In this document: positions 36,337 through 48,694 of the stretch, piece after piece | How the letters are laid out: the number at the start of each line of letters is the position of its first letter | Position numbering within the stretch: position 1 is the stretch's first letter | Assembly (NCBI GenBank): GCA_003993805.1 | Contig: RSEF01000001.1 | Coordinates: 145,383,856-145,447,855 of the forward strand | Length of the DNA: 64,000 nucleotides | Origin: Himantopus leucocephalus | Lineage: Eukaryota > Chordata > Aves > Charadriiformes > Recurvirostridae | Direction of reading: 5' to 3' | The notes under the pieces: model-generated | What the model was told of the DNA's origin: nothing | Seen by the model: only the letters and a program-made list of their open reading frames with translations | Databases searched by the model: none | Position numbers and translations under genes: made by a program

Positions 36337-37989
36337 CGGCAGGAGAATCGATGTTTCAAGAAGTGACTTTTCCCCTAACAGTCAAGTGTTTCCTCCACGC
36401 TCACAGACTGCCTAGCACAAAGCTGAGGAATCCCCACAGCTCACGTGGGAGGAAAGGACAGGGCTGGGGCGCATCTCCTCCTGTGCAGGTACAACCTCAT
36501 ACAGGTGGGAGAGAGGGAAGAGGTTCTGCGGCTGGATGGGCCACACCAACTGCTGAGACTGAGCATGATGCATCAACTCAGCTTCACAGAGCTAAGCCAA
36601 CATACTAATAACTACAGAGAAAAAAATCCCAGTCAAATGTTTGCCAAAGCTCTTATAAGAAGTAGGACCTGTTCCAACAAAGGTTATTCCACAACTAGCT
36701 CAGCCTAGGAGCAGACTGATAATCTGGTTAACTGCAACATTGCAAGGACAATCCCTCTGTTTCTGAGCATGGAGTTACTAAAGCTCCTGAAATGGCCCAC
36801 CACTGAACCAAGACTGATGTTAACCCTGTAACAGCACCACAGCAATAAAAATAGAGCAGGAATATTAGCCACTATGCACAAAGGAGTACAAAAGGGTGAA
36901 GAGCTGATGGATTTATTCATATTTATTTTGGGTGATCTAAAAGCAAATGTAAATTTCAAGCATGCTCCTCAGCTGCATTCACCCCTTCTAACATTACTCA
37001 TTACAAAAATCCAAATATAGCGTACTGAGCTTAGAACTTGCATTTACAATTCGCTGGTCACTGCGTTAAGATCCTACGTGCTAGCAGAAACTCATGCACA
37101 GTTTTATTCATCAATTTATACACTTCACTCATAGCATAATGCTTGGAAGACAGGTACAGTGGGCCACAAATGATGTAGGGAGACATCTTCCCCTCTGCCC
37201 AAGAGAGTGCAATATACCACCAACAAATCCTGCAATAGTTTCTTTGAGAAAAGGCAAGTATACATGTTTGGTACACATTTAAATGCTCATTGACATGGCT
37301 CAGTCCTTGAACAGCCATCTTCCCATGGATACTTCTCCTTATGGGAAAGGCCCCCTCCCATTGCTTTCAGCCACTTGTCACCCTGCTGCAGTTACCAGAA
37401 ACTCTTCTTCCTCTTCCCTACTCCATCCTGAAAGGTAAGCAGCCCTCTGAATTGCTTCAGGCAAAAATCAGCTGTGTTCATTTAAATAACTTGGCGGTTC
37501 AAGCTAAGCCAGTCCCTCTGGGTCTTAGTTCCTCTAAGACTTGTTCTACCCTAAGTTTCCATAATGGTTTGACTACCTCAGCTGGGGGTGTGATTGTAAA
37601 ATTAAAGTGGTAGCACAGATGTAGTTACACTGATATAAAATATTTCACAACACGGTAATTTATTTCTCCTTTGTGCTGTGAGTACCTGTAGCAGCGGAAA
37701 CACCTTTGCACTAGTACAAGAACATCCATACCAAAGGGATGATGCCATTTTAAGACTGCTGCTTTCAAACCAACATAATGAAAGCATTTTGGAGAAAAAA
37801 AACCAAAACACCCAAAAAACCCATGCCCTGTAAGCAGTCTTGTCCAAATGTGGTCTGCCTCAGCCCTTTGTACTGGCTCCCACTCTCTATTACAGTCCCT
37901 GTGTAACTCAGCAGCTTCTTAAAATGCTCTCCCATGCACAGCTGCAGCTGTCACACAGCTGGCGAGGCAAAGGTGGTGATGAGCACAAG

Positions 37990-38146
37990 CGACAGGAGCC
38001 CTCGCTTTGATGGCCTCCACCCCCTCCTCCGAAGCAGCGGGACCACAGCCCAGGTGGGTTTTATTCAATGCAGCCTGCCTTTCTCCCCTTCCCGCGCGCC
38101 GAGCAGCCGCGCTCGCTTTCCAGCCCCCAGCACAAACACGGGCAGC
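37990..38146. promoter_or_regulatory. small CpG cluster
   Basis: About 13 CpGs in 157 bp, nine of them packed into 38093-38146 (GCGCGCCGAGC, AGCCGCGCTCGC). The surroundings are CpG-poor. It is too small for a classical CpG island, and may be a remnant of one or a regulatory core. Confidence 0.35.
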
Positions 38147-38403
38147 GAAAGAAGGAAGGGGCAGAGAGCAGGGAAACTTTTCTCCTAGGCTCCCAGTATC
38201 GCTTTAATAGGCAATCTATTTGGGGACACATGTGAGCACAAGCTGCTTGGACCAAAGAGAAGCCAGTTGCTGTAAGCCAGGCTTGTGCACATTCAGTAAG
38301 AGAGCAAACCCCTCTGTCAAGAGCAGTGCCAGAGACGCTTGCCTACCAGCAGGCACGAGAGTGGCTCGGAAGGACGTGCTGTTAACAGGATGAGAAGATA
38401 CTA

Positions 38404-38580
38404 ATGCGCCATTTTAATCCTGGTATCCCCATCACGGCTGCCAGAAAGGAGCTGCCAGATGGGACTGTGGGGAATGCGTACAAATTACAAATTTTTCTGC
38501 TGATTATCCAGACAAGACCACCCATCCATTTCATCGGAGGCTTCGCAGCCGACGCTAGTGACTTGGAAAGTAAGGTTATA
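38404..38580 (+). other. exon-like stretch of unknown status
   Basis: An ATG-initiated frame begins at 38404. Inside it, a pyrimidine-rich stretch ends in ATTATCCAG at 38511, an acceptor-like junction. It is followed by 68 bp without stops and then GTAAGG at 38580, a donor-like junction. The segment carries several CpGs (for example TTCGCAGCCGACGC). The 19 or so residues encoded match nothing I recognise. This could be a non-coding conserved element or chance splice-like motifs. Confidence 0.2.
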
Positions 38581-38599
38581 CGTCCTAAGCCATCCAGTC

Positions 38600-39815
38600 T
38601 GGCTTTTAGATTTTATAGTTTTTAATTTAGATTCTCTTGATTAATCCTTCCATCTTCCTTTCCAGTCCTGCTGTGCTGAAAACTGTAATATATCATGGGC
38701 AGAAAACAGAAGTGAGGGGGAGGGCAGGAAGGGGAAAAGAACAACAAAACTACAAAAGTGATCAGGTCAGCCAGAACAGGCAACAACAAGAAAAAGAATA
38801 TAAAATGTCAGATGTAAAAGTAAAGGCCAAAGGGACTGGCAGGGCAGAAACACCAGCAGTGGGATGCAGGAGGATTCAGCAGAAGATAATATTTAAAACA
38901 ACAAATCAATTCAAAGCATTCTCATAAAATACTCCTTCATACAGAGAGCAACACAACCCTCCAAACATGGGTGGAGAATAACATCTTCGCTCAAGCTATA
39001 GCTACAATTACCCCCTAAGCTTTTCCACAAAGGACAGAAAGGGAAGCTAAACTGGCCAAATATTGGCAGTGAGTAGTAACTCCACCCTGCCTTTTAGCTA
39101 TTGGCAAGGAAATGAACAGCCAGCAGAACACAGCGGATTTTTAACAGAAGCTTTTTTTTCAATACACCTGCAATATTAAAAAAAGAATAGATTTAAATTT
39201 TGTAGTGGTAGAGACCACATTACTAATCAAGCTGGTCACCCTCCAAGAAAATCCAGTAACCACATCCCATAACTTTATTAATTGCACTGGGTGTTTTTCT
39301 TGCAGCCCAAGCTCCTGGAGTCAGGTGATGGTGTAGAAGCTAAGATTATCATTTTAGTGAGAGGAAAGGAAAAAAAAAAGGAATTAAAAATTATACCTTA
39401 TAATTGTGGAGAAGCATTTAGAGATGAGCAAAGTTTCAAAGCAGAGAAGATTTTAAAATAAACCAAAGGCATTACTGTGTTTAAAATCTATTTGTCTTTT
39501 AAAATAAACATCAGTGTTTTAAGACTAGATTTTGACTATCTGGATGTTGCAACTCACTTCAAATAGACTAATAAGGTCAAACACAATGAATCTGTTCCAC
39601 TGAAATTCTTGCCTGCTTGACATTTCAGAGGAATCTGCACTTCAATTTCAGTATTTGGATCCTCTGAATTAAAAGGAAACTGCAAGAGCCAATGCTTTAT
39701 CCCCCACCCCTCCTTACAGACTCTCGGATAAGGGACCACTCTGAAACAAATATTTTCTGTGAATAGTCCAAAAAAGAGAAATGTAAAGGTTGGATGAGTA
39801 AAAAATTACCTGAGA
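38600..39815. other. AT-rich non-coding stretch
   Basis: Mostly A-rich on the plus strand, with lysine/glutamine-rich short frames that reflect composition. No repeat family was recognised before the CR1 end that follows. Confidence 0.55.
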
Positions 39816-39819
39816 GTAC

Positions 39820-40195
39820 AAAGTGAAAGAACTGGCATTGCTTAGTCTGGAGAAAAGAGGGGATGTGGGACAACAGTCTTCAAATATATAAAGTCTGCCA
39901 TGGCAAGGAGAAAAGTCAATTTTCTATGTTCATGATGAACAGGGCAGTAAGTAATGGGCTTACATCATGGAGAAAAGAATTCCAGTTGGATAGCTGAAGA
40001 CACTTTCTAATGATAAAAATCGCAAAGCCCTGGAACAGGCTGACCATGAAGTCTTCAATATCAGAGGCTTTTCAACATAGGTTAAACAAACACCTTCTGA
40101 GAATGACATTGGTACAGTCGATCCGTGTCAGAGCAAGGAGATGGATGGCATGATCCTTTGAGGTCCCCTCCAGCCTGAGCTGTCTATGATTGCAT
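39820..40195 (+). mobile_element. CR1 LINE, about 375 bp of the 3' end
   Basis: The longest CR1 remnant in the window. In order it reads 'CTTAGTCTGGAGAAAAGAGG', 'CAACAGTCTTCAAATATATA', 'AAAGCCCTGGAACAGGCTGA', 'CTTTTCAACATAGGTTAAAC', 'GGATGGCATGATCCTTTGAG' and 'GTCCCCTCCAGCCTGAGC', with a decayed TCTATGATTG terminus. Several small insertions and deletions show it is old. Plus orientation. Confidence 0.92.
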
Positions 40196-40199
40196 GAAT

Positions 40200-42599
40200 T
40201 GTTTATTAAACAAAAATTACTTACATTTTAGAAACTCTATGTTTTCTCTGCCATATAATATGAAATAACCTCTGAAACCAAGTTAGTTTGTGGGAGAAAT
40301 TTCCTTTGAAAATAATTCCTCTTCATGAAAAAAGAGGAATTTTCTAGTTTCCTTCTTTAAACTGTAGCAACAATATTTACTCACTGGTCTTATCCCTGTA
40401 GCAAGGTGAAAGGCCTACAGAGCATTCCTTTTAATGAAAACAAAAGCTTAAAGTGACTACACTCTCCTCCTCTAACTTTAGTCTGTGTTTCAGATCACTT
40501 ATGGATGTCTTACTTGCTTTGCCTCAGATGCTTTTTCTCCTCACAGCAGTTATACTACAAGGGAAATCTTCTCCTTAGTTTAATTTCCATCTCTCTGCTA
40601 CACTATGATTGATAAAAATCATATGTCCCACTTGCATATGTAGCTGACCTTCCTCCAGCCTCACACCCGAGTATTGGTGAAGCCTCTTCCTAAAACACTC
40701 TCTCTAGGTTTTGCTTGCACGGACGTAAAGGAGTAAAATACAAGCAGATCATCCAGGCAGCGGTAAATGATATTTCAGAATGGGAATATGCTACAAACTC
40801 ATCCCACTTTCAAGGAGACACTCAGGAAATGCCACAATACTCAAGCCCAGACAGTGATCTGCAATCGTGACTCATTCTAGTGCACAGGAGAATTTGCCAA
40901 GAGTAGCATGAACTGATGGCACGACGCAGCAAAATCCCTCAAAGTTGGCCAAGTCCCTTTACAGGATTATCCCTCTCCTCCCCCAAACCTGACAAATAAA
41001 TGAATCTGAAAACTTCTCTCATCCGTAAGTTCAGCTCAGCTCTACAACATCACAAGGACTGTACAACAAGTTGTCATTTTTCTCACTTTTCTACTGAAAA
41101 AGAAATGGGGGCCCCCAGGGAATTCTGTCCATCACGACAGACTGGTATAGGCAAGTGTTCTTTCCGGAAGCGCCACCTTTCTTTTAAACACAGCTGTGAC
41201 GAGCAGTATGGGAGCAGATGCTCCTGGACAATGTGTCAGACCCCGCTTTGCCATCCCAGGCGAAGTTCTCGTGGGATCAGGTAGTGACAGTGATCAACAA
41301 GACCGCCATCAATACGCGGGCAGCATAAAGGGCCAAGGGATCAAAAAGAAAGGACGTTTGGAGAAAAATAATTGTATAACATCAGTAAGAAGAGAAGATG
41401 AGGAGCTAAAAGGTGAAGCTGTTGTATTCCCCACCAGAGATGTGAAATGGTAAATGCCAGCAGCACTTTCACAAGTGTGTAACAAATCTTGGTCTGGGAG
41501 CAAATAGTTTGAAAGAGAGTACTTAGAAGTTACAAAAATATGGTATGATGCATGAGGGATTATAAAAGCAGGAGATCTCCTAGGCATCCACGCTATCTCC
41601 CAGCCAGTCGGGATTATTTCCCACTGTTCATCAGTAATGCGCTGCACTTACAACAAAAAATTGTTTAGAATACAGTTAACTTTATTGTAGGGCTCCTGAA
41701 TAGCTAGGCTCACAGTGGAAAGAGTGAAGAGATTTAAGTGAATTAAGTGAGCAGAAACTATTACAGTTTTTAAATGGTTATTAAAGACTGCTTCATCCTA
41801 CTGTAATGGGCACATCTGATACCTGTGAGGCAGCCGCTGCTCTTTGGAGGATGGTCCATTTTGGACAAATGGTGTCTTGAGGGAATATTGAAACAACAGA
41901 CCTGAAACAGCATTATTGTGTCAAAGGCACCACACTGACCAGATAAACCTTAATGTTTTCAAAGAAATCATTGTATTCTTAGGGTACTGAAGCACGCATG
42001 TTCTGAACAGGGTGTGCCCTTTTTGGCTCTAACAACTTCTAGAGAGCCCCAAGGAAGATCTCCTGCCTTTCATTTATATTTTTGTAGCTTTCTGATTAAA
42101 ATACATGCCTGACCTAAGGAAGCGACTAAAAAAAGCTTTCCCAATTAGTGTCACCTGCTAGATCAGCAGGCATTACAGGTTATCAAATATTAAAAACAAC
42201 CTTTTAGAAATGCAGAGTTAGCCCTATTAACCCTAGAGAAGGGAAGAATGTGTGGGTTAAGATCACTTCAGTGAAATAACGGGAGCTTGGCTTTAACTTC
42301 ATGTGATTTTCCCTGAAGCATTTCACCTCAGCATCCTTCCTCTACAGGCCAGGTACAGCACTGGCAAAGGTCACTGCTCTACCTCCTGAACTGTTTCAGC
42401 CTTTGGTTTTTTGCAGGCACTATCTCTTGCAGTGAGACTGGTAGAGACAGAGGATGCAGATGGCTGTTGCTGAGCTAATAACTAACTTCGGGGACAGTCA
42501 GTGCAGTCACATATGAAGGAGAAATGCAGCTTCATGGTCTATTTTGCTGTTCTCCCATGTCCCTAGGTCTAGCTTATTAACAGTCCCCCTGGGTTCTCT
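40200..42599. other. non-coding stretch between two CR1 ends
   Basis: About 2.4 kb. Short overlapping frames around 41000-41650 on both strands, none supported. No other repeat was recognised. Confidence 0.55.
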
Positions 42600-42663
42600 C
42601 TTATGAGGTTGGACTAGATGATCTGAAAGGTCCCTTCCAACCTTAACGATTCTATGATTCTAA
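42600..42663 (+). mobile_element. CR1 LINE, minimal 3' end
   Basis: GGTTGGACTAGATGATCTGA, AAGGTCCCTTCCAACCTTAA and the terminal CGATTCTATGATTCTA. This copy is very close to the avian CR1 consensus end but only about 64 bp long, so it is a strongly 5'-truncated and comparatively young copy. Plus orientation. Confidence 0.95.
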
Positions 42664-42669
42664 GACGTT

Positions 42670-44875
42670 TTTCATGTCATCCTCATGCACAATAGCAAAA
42701 TACTACAAGTTGAGCAATATGGGAAAGTCAAAACAAGCTTCCTCTCTTCCTTACCCTTTTCAGCAGCTTTGCTGTCCGCAGAATTGGGGGGGAAAGGTGG
42801 GAGGATTGCTCCCCCCTCTTGCTCTTGTTTTGCCTCAGGCCTCCCATAAGCTATCAACAAATATCAGATTGCTGGCTCAGCTGGAGCATTCACTAAACAA
42901 GAGATAAGGATTACTTACATAGGAACTGTAAACCCATCATCAAAATGCCTATAATTGCAGAAGAAAGCAGCTGTCCAAAATGGGGAGGTCTCAGCTGAGT
43001 TTTGCCCACAGCCACAGGGCTCTTGCTTTTTACCTCCCCCCGTACTTGTTCAAAGAGGAGAAAAAATCCACCTTTAGCTCAGTTAGTGGGGGCCATTTCC
43101 TCTGGTAGTCTATGTCTCCAAGTAAGAGAGAAAGCATCTGCCAATTAACTACATAAAGACAAGTACAAAACCCCAGATTGTGAAAGGCTTTCAAAGGTGA
43201 TGCCTCTGGTACAAGCCTTGCCTCCCTACCTACTTCTGCAGATAGTGCAAAGTGCTTCATCTCTCTCCCTTTGCTCCCTAGTTTATCCAAGGTCTACCAG
43301 ACACGTGCACTCACACAGAGCTTTTCACTAGAAGTGGGGTTTTTGCCAGGGTATGCAAATGCAAGAGCAGACGTAAGCTAGCTTTTCCCCAATATTGCCT
43401 CATTGCACTGTCTCTCTGTCCATACTCTACCTTGCTTTCTTTGCACCCAACAGTGACCTAAACTGTTCAGCTGTAAGATCCGGACAAGTATTTCCAGCAA
43501 CTCATAAAAGCCAAAGTCAGAGAACAGCCCCTGTGCTTTGGTATGTCAGAGGTGCTTGATCTCGGTCGCACGCCAGCCCACCTAGGAGCAACAAGGAGTC
43601 ATTTTTCATATACTTTCTCAGAAAGGAGGATAAATGGAGGTTCACGCCTGATAAAGCAGCTATCTCAGCCTGTGATTGAGTCATGACGGCTTCTTCAACC
43701 ATGATAGCATGGTATTAAGGAATTCTATTTCTATGCCTCTGTCTCTTTCTTCTGCAGTTTCATTTTACATTTCAAGCTCAGTTTTATTATTTTTTCTTTT
43801 TTTAGCCATTATAAAAACTGTGGATCATTTGTACCTCTTGAAACCCCTGGTGACAGGTACAGTTTGCCCTGATCGAAGTTGACTCTGAGTTGTTTTGCAG
43901 GAACTAAGTAAATGACAGACTATGAACAGAAAGGGCTAATTAAAGGGGACAGAGAACCTCAAGGCTGCAAAAGTGGCCACCGGTCAGATGAAAACTAAAT
44001 CTCCAGGTTTAAAAACATGTGTGGAAGCTTGTAATAAACAGCTGGTTTATGCCTGACTTAGATAAGGGGCTAACAGACCACCAGCGCTATTAGTGAGTCA
44101 AGTTCCACCTCCACTCATCTGAAGAAAAGACGACGTCGTTCCTGGCCAACAGTTGTGCTGTTCAAAGCAACGACAGACAGACAGAGCTGCGGTGCAAGTA
44201 AGCAGAGAGCAGAAAGCTATCCAGAAACAGCCAACATCCTCATACTGTATTGTATGCATCCATCGTATGGCAAGATCAGAAATGTGAAAACAACTTCCTG
44301 TGCTTGTGAACAAAAATAGACATTTGAGTCCAGTTATTACAGCTGTAGTGTTTTCCTACTCTCAGCTCTTGTGCCTTTTTTTCCATACCACCCACAACAC
44401 TTGGAACAGCTTCCAATTTCCTTTTTACCTAATGCCCTAAATCTCCACAAAACCTATTTTCCCCGTGAAGCCGTCCTACACCTGCCAGATTTGGCCTAGT
44501 GTCTTTGCACCATTTCATAGCCAAATTGTTGTGCTGGTGCTGGTAAACTACCTGGAATAGGGCTGTACTTCCTCCAGTGTTTGTAAAGCGCTACATGCAT
44601 TTATGCAGTGTCGTATGCAATAGGAATCTGAGAATGACTTCCCACATTACGTGCCGTCTTATAGCACGTGCTCTCTAGATTTCATTACAAAGAGCCCTAA
44701 TCCTCACACAGTCATGCCTAAATCTGTCTGCCGCTACAGCTATGACACCAGCATGGCAATGAAACAGCTGGGGGGGGGGAGGGACAAAAAAATGCAGCAA
44801 GCTTCTTTTTGTTCAACGCACATTTTGTCTCCCTCACACTTATGTTACTTGCAGTAAAGCAAATAATTCATGGTC
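42670..44875. other. non-coding stretch
   Basis: About 2.2 kb. Contains an exact octamer ATGCAAAT at 43353-43360, a perfect 10-bp palindrome ACGACGTCGT at 44130-44139 and a G10 run at 44770-44779. No supported gene. Confidence 0.5.
44770..44779. repeat. poly-G, 10 bp
   Basis: Uninterrupted G run inside a short unsupported frame. Confidence 0.85.
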
Positions 44876-44880
44876 TCAAA

Positions 44881-45055
44881 TATATATATGTTAATTTTGC
44901 TGTTAATGTTATTATTAATGTTTAATTAGTCTTTGCTCTGAAGATGAAAAACAGTGAAGCACATAAGTTAGGCTCCTGCAATTACTGTGATTGCGCTCAC
45001 AAAACCAGCTAATTGCACTTGCAAATTACAACTTAGCTATTTGCACATGTACTTC
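44881..45055. promoter_or_regulatory. homeobox-motif-rich AT segment, candidate conserved non-coding element
   Basis: Many TAAT-core words in about 170 bp (GTTAATTTTG, TTATTAATGTTTAATTAG, GCTAATTGC, CAAATTACAAC), with only one CpG and no repeat signature. The pattern is typical of developmental enhancers near homeobox-regulated genes. No conservation data are available, so function is inferred only from composition. Confidence 0.3.
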
Positions 45056-45059
45056 CGCA

Positions 45060-48000
45060 GTCTGCCGGCACCACCATGATAACTGTGTAGAGAGCCTGGA
45101 AAAAAACTAGGGTGAATGATAGTAATTCTGTGGACCGTTATTGGGTCTTTATTTCACTTCCTACACACTAGGATTTTCTGATGCTGTTCCCAAGCCACAA
45201 GGGTTTTCAGATGATCGCATCCCAAGATGCACGTGAGACCCTGAGCTGTTCCAGGGCTTGTGGGCCCCGAGAGGTGCTGTTGCTGCGTCTCTCGGCCGGC
45301 ATGAGCAGAGAGAGGTCCCAGGTGAGGCGGTGGGCACGGGCCCTCCCTCCCCGCTGTCAGCTCTAAGGAGCATTGCCTCCCCCTGGCAGGTATGAAGTCC
45401 AGCTGGCTCACCTCCTCCAAGGTGCACCCACACTCCCGGGGGGCTGCTGGCCCTCACCCTCTGCTTTCAATGTGCAACCGTTCCCTAGCGTTGTGGTGGC
45501 CCAAAAGCTACGTGTGGGCTGAACAAGTATGGTGAAGCACAAAACAAAGCTCTCGGACACGTCCTCTGCAGAGCTTCCTATCTTGGGCTAAATGACTGTT
45601 GCAAAATGGCCTTTTTGGCATACCCATTCATCCTTTTCAGTCCTACATGGAGCACTCAGAAACCCCATCATATCCTTCAAGGAGGTGGTGACACCAGGGT
45701 GGCTTTGGCCCTTACCCCTCCAATCACACCATGCCCTCAGAAGAGAACCGAGCATTTGGGCTGTGCACAGGTAGCGCATCTAATCACGCAGAGCTCCCGG
45801 ACATCTCTGTCTGGCAACACTCAAACCCTTCAAGCTGTCACAGTGATGCAGGAAGGACTAGACCCGTCAGTAGCCTCACTGAAGCAGCGCTGGAGAGTGT
45901 CTGCAATGTCTCTGTGGCACAATTAATTTATATTTGACCACCTATTTGACAGGACATTAATATAAGAGTTAATGGTTGTTAATTTTTCCTGATGATTCCT
46001 TATGAAATGCACATGACCTGGATGTCTGAAGGTAGCAGAAACACAAGGGTTGGTCAAGACTCTTTTTCCTGATGAGCAGATTTCAATACATCTATTTTGC
46101 AGCAGTCATGTTTCCTAACAGCAGCAGGCCCTTTGAATCCTTTCCCCTCCCCCTCACAAAATTAAACATTTGCTTGTTTTCCTAATCTTGCTATAGACAG
46201 CCTCCACAGGTCACGCACAGAAATGAGGACACGATATTAAAATCAATCTGCCCCGCATACTCATTTAAACAGAGGGGAAAAAAACAAGAGCCATAGAGCA
46301 GAACTGCAGGACTGGAATAAAAACCAATAAAGTGCCCCTTCTCTAATTTCTCTGAAGGTCTTTCTGGAGTTTTATTCCCAACAGTGCTCCTTAGATGCAT
46401 CGGTTTGCCTGCAGAAACACTTGATATTTCTGTAGTGCAAATCAAAGTGAATTAAACATTAAAGCACTGTGATAGCATAGCAGGTCTGCTATAGGAGCGA
46501 AACTGGTTAACATGGCACTGAAGTTTATGAAGCAGTGGACTGGACTTTCCCCGTCCTCCTCCTCCTCCTTCCTCAGATGGATTTACTTATTTATTAATTC
46601 ATTCATCCATCCTTCAGCGCAAAGCAGAGAAATCTTCTTCCAGTATAACTCTTGAGTTATGTTGGTCTGGCACTCTGAATTCTCTGCATATTGCATGACA
46701 CAGTTACATACAGACAAGCTGTGGGACACGCTGCATTCTGATGTGTCCTCGCAGATGGTGCTTCCCAATACTCCCTCATTAAAAGGCAACACGTTAACTG
46801 AAGGATCCCAAACAGTCCTCAGAAGAGCCTTCCTTTAATGGGAGGCTAAGGGGTACATAAACACCCACTGCCTGACCACCATTATCAGCAATCTTCTTCC
46901 GTCACAGGGTATAAAAAGCATCAAAGAGTTGTCTTATTCACAGGTGAGACCCCGGAGCACCCTGTGCTGACTCCCATCCTCTTATCTGACTCACAGAGGG
47001 GCTAGCAAAATGACCGGAGACGGCAAGCCATTTTCTGCAATCAGCTTTCTGCTTGGCTCCTTCCCCTCCCTCTTGACCCCACACACTCCCTGCTTGCTTT
47101 CCCTTGGCCAACCCTCCCTGCAAGATTACAAAATGAGAGAGAAGCCAAGGACTTGTGAACACCAAGGGGAGCAGGCACTCGCACAGGTACCAAAGGGTCT
47201 ACAGAAACCAACTCCATGTTCAGACGTACGGAAGAAGAGTTTGGCATCTGCGTTAAGAAATCCAGGAAACCAAACACAGCCACAACAAAAGCTGGAGCTT
47301 AAGGAAAGAAATGAAAGACGTAATTCAGAGGAGCACACTAGACAGCCAGCTAAGAGAATTAATTCTTAAGGCCAACTAAAGGGAGAGACTCTAGACAGGG
47401 CCTTGACTTCCATATAGTAGAAATCTGCACTTCAAATTAAGCCCAGAGGAAGTTTATCCACTAGAGCTGAATAATGAAACCATCATTCAAAATGATTTCA
47501 CGTAACTTTTGTGGTTGGTTGTTGTTTTGGTTTTGTTTTTCTGTTTTTTTTCAAGAGAAAAGCTGCAAGGCAGTTTAAAGCTCAACTGTATTAAGGTTCA
47601 TGGGGGCTAGGTCATCTGGAGAAGCTCTGATTCCCTCTGGGCATTCTGATGATTCTGACTCCCCTCCCACACATTTCTGTTTCCCTCTCTTAGCATGTCA
47701 CATCCATGGCTACCAAGCCCTGACCAGCAAGGTCTGAACAGGCGAACATGATTCAGATTCCATCTTTATTCTCTTTAGAAATTTTCAGCCGGTTCTCTAA
47801 ACATGCTTTTGATTAATTATTATGCCAGACAAAAAGTTCAAAGCCTCCTTCAGCACTGGGGAACCCATTCCTTGCCCTGTTTTCAAACTGCAGACATTAA
47901 TTTCACAGCTAACTTTACTTCAGAAGGATGATTTTGCATAATCAGAGATGGCTCTAAATCTCCATTATGCTCCCCCCACCAACGCAAAGAAGAGATGCGA

Positions 48001-48480
48001 CATGTAGATGCGTCTGGGGCCATCACGAGCTGAACACCTCAGCCAACTAACATTCAGCCATGTTCCTAAAGAGGGGGCAGAGTACTCATACATAAAGCCC
48101 CACTGTCACTACGATCAGGCCTAAAGTATACTATTTAACACATGGCTACATTGGAAAGGAGAGGCAGGGAGGACACACGAATATCCCAGGTCAGTGTTTC
48201 TTTTTATTTCAACAGATAAACATAGAGAACTGCACAGGCAGCAAGCCAGAAAGCTCATACAAAACCTTGCTCAGAAACTGGCAGCTCAGGTTCCTTTTTT
48301 CCCCTAGTATTATTATTATTTTGAGGATAAAGTATTGTGGAGAGACAGCATTGAGGAAAATGAGCATCAAATGTGTTGTAGTAGCTATACTAATGTGAAG
48401 ACAGGATGGTATTTGGTATCGTAAGTTCATCCATTCTCTTTCAAATATTCTGCATGCATTCTCCCTCCATTTTCACTTTC
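45060..48480. other. long non-coding stretch
   Basis: About 3.4 kb. A GC- and CpG-richer patch at about 45215-45470 holds overlapping frames on both strands. A (TCC)n tract lies at 46554-46569 and a T/G-rich tract near 47512-47555. Nothing is supported as a gene. Confidence 0.5.
46554..46569. repeat. (TCC)n trinucleotide repeat
   Basis: About five TCC units with a trailing imperfect unit. Confidence 0.8.
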
Positions 48481-48484
48481 CTTT

Positions 48485-48692
48485 GAGAGCACGGCCACAG
48501 CAAGTATGCACTATCAATTATTTATTAAAATCCTTGGCTGCTTCTGCTCTGATTTCTGACTATAAACATGAATGCGCCTAGTCCGGATGAATGGGTACAT
48601 CATTGATTCAAACAAGTGCTTCTTTGATTGATAAGCAGCTTAAATGGCCTACTTATTTTGATTTACATTAAGTGCCCAAACTCCCACTAATA
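48485..48692. promoter_or_regulatory. candidate conserved non-coding element with TCF/LEF-type site
   Basis: Repeat-free segment containing TATCAATTATTTATTAAAAT, CTATAAACATGAATGCG, an exact CTTTGAT (48622-48628) followed by TGATAAG, and a downstream run of CACTAAT-type words. The site mixture resembles vertebrate enhancers. There is no direct evidence of constraint. Confidence 0.25.
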
Positions 48693-48694
48693 TC

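Larger units (their letters stand above)
29390..37985. other. long non-coding stretch
   Basis: About 8.6 kb with no supported gene and no interspersed repeat that I recognise. Visible simple features are a (CT)n patch near 30438-30458, A runs at 30781-30794 and 31922-31932, a T run at 32725-32736, and an interrupted A tract at 36313-36336. The segment 34170-34400 is free of low complexity and has enhancer-like texture. All open frames are under 115 codons, overlap one another, and many start at non-ATG codons. Confidence 0.5.
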
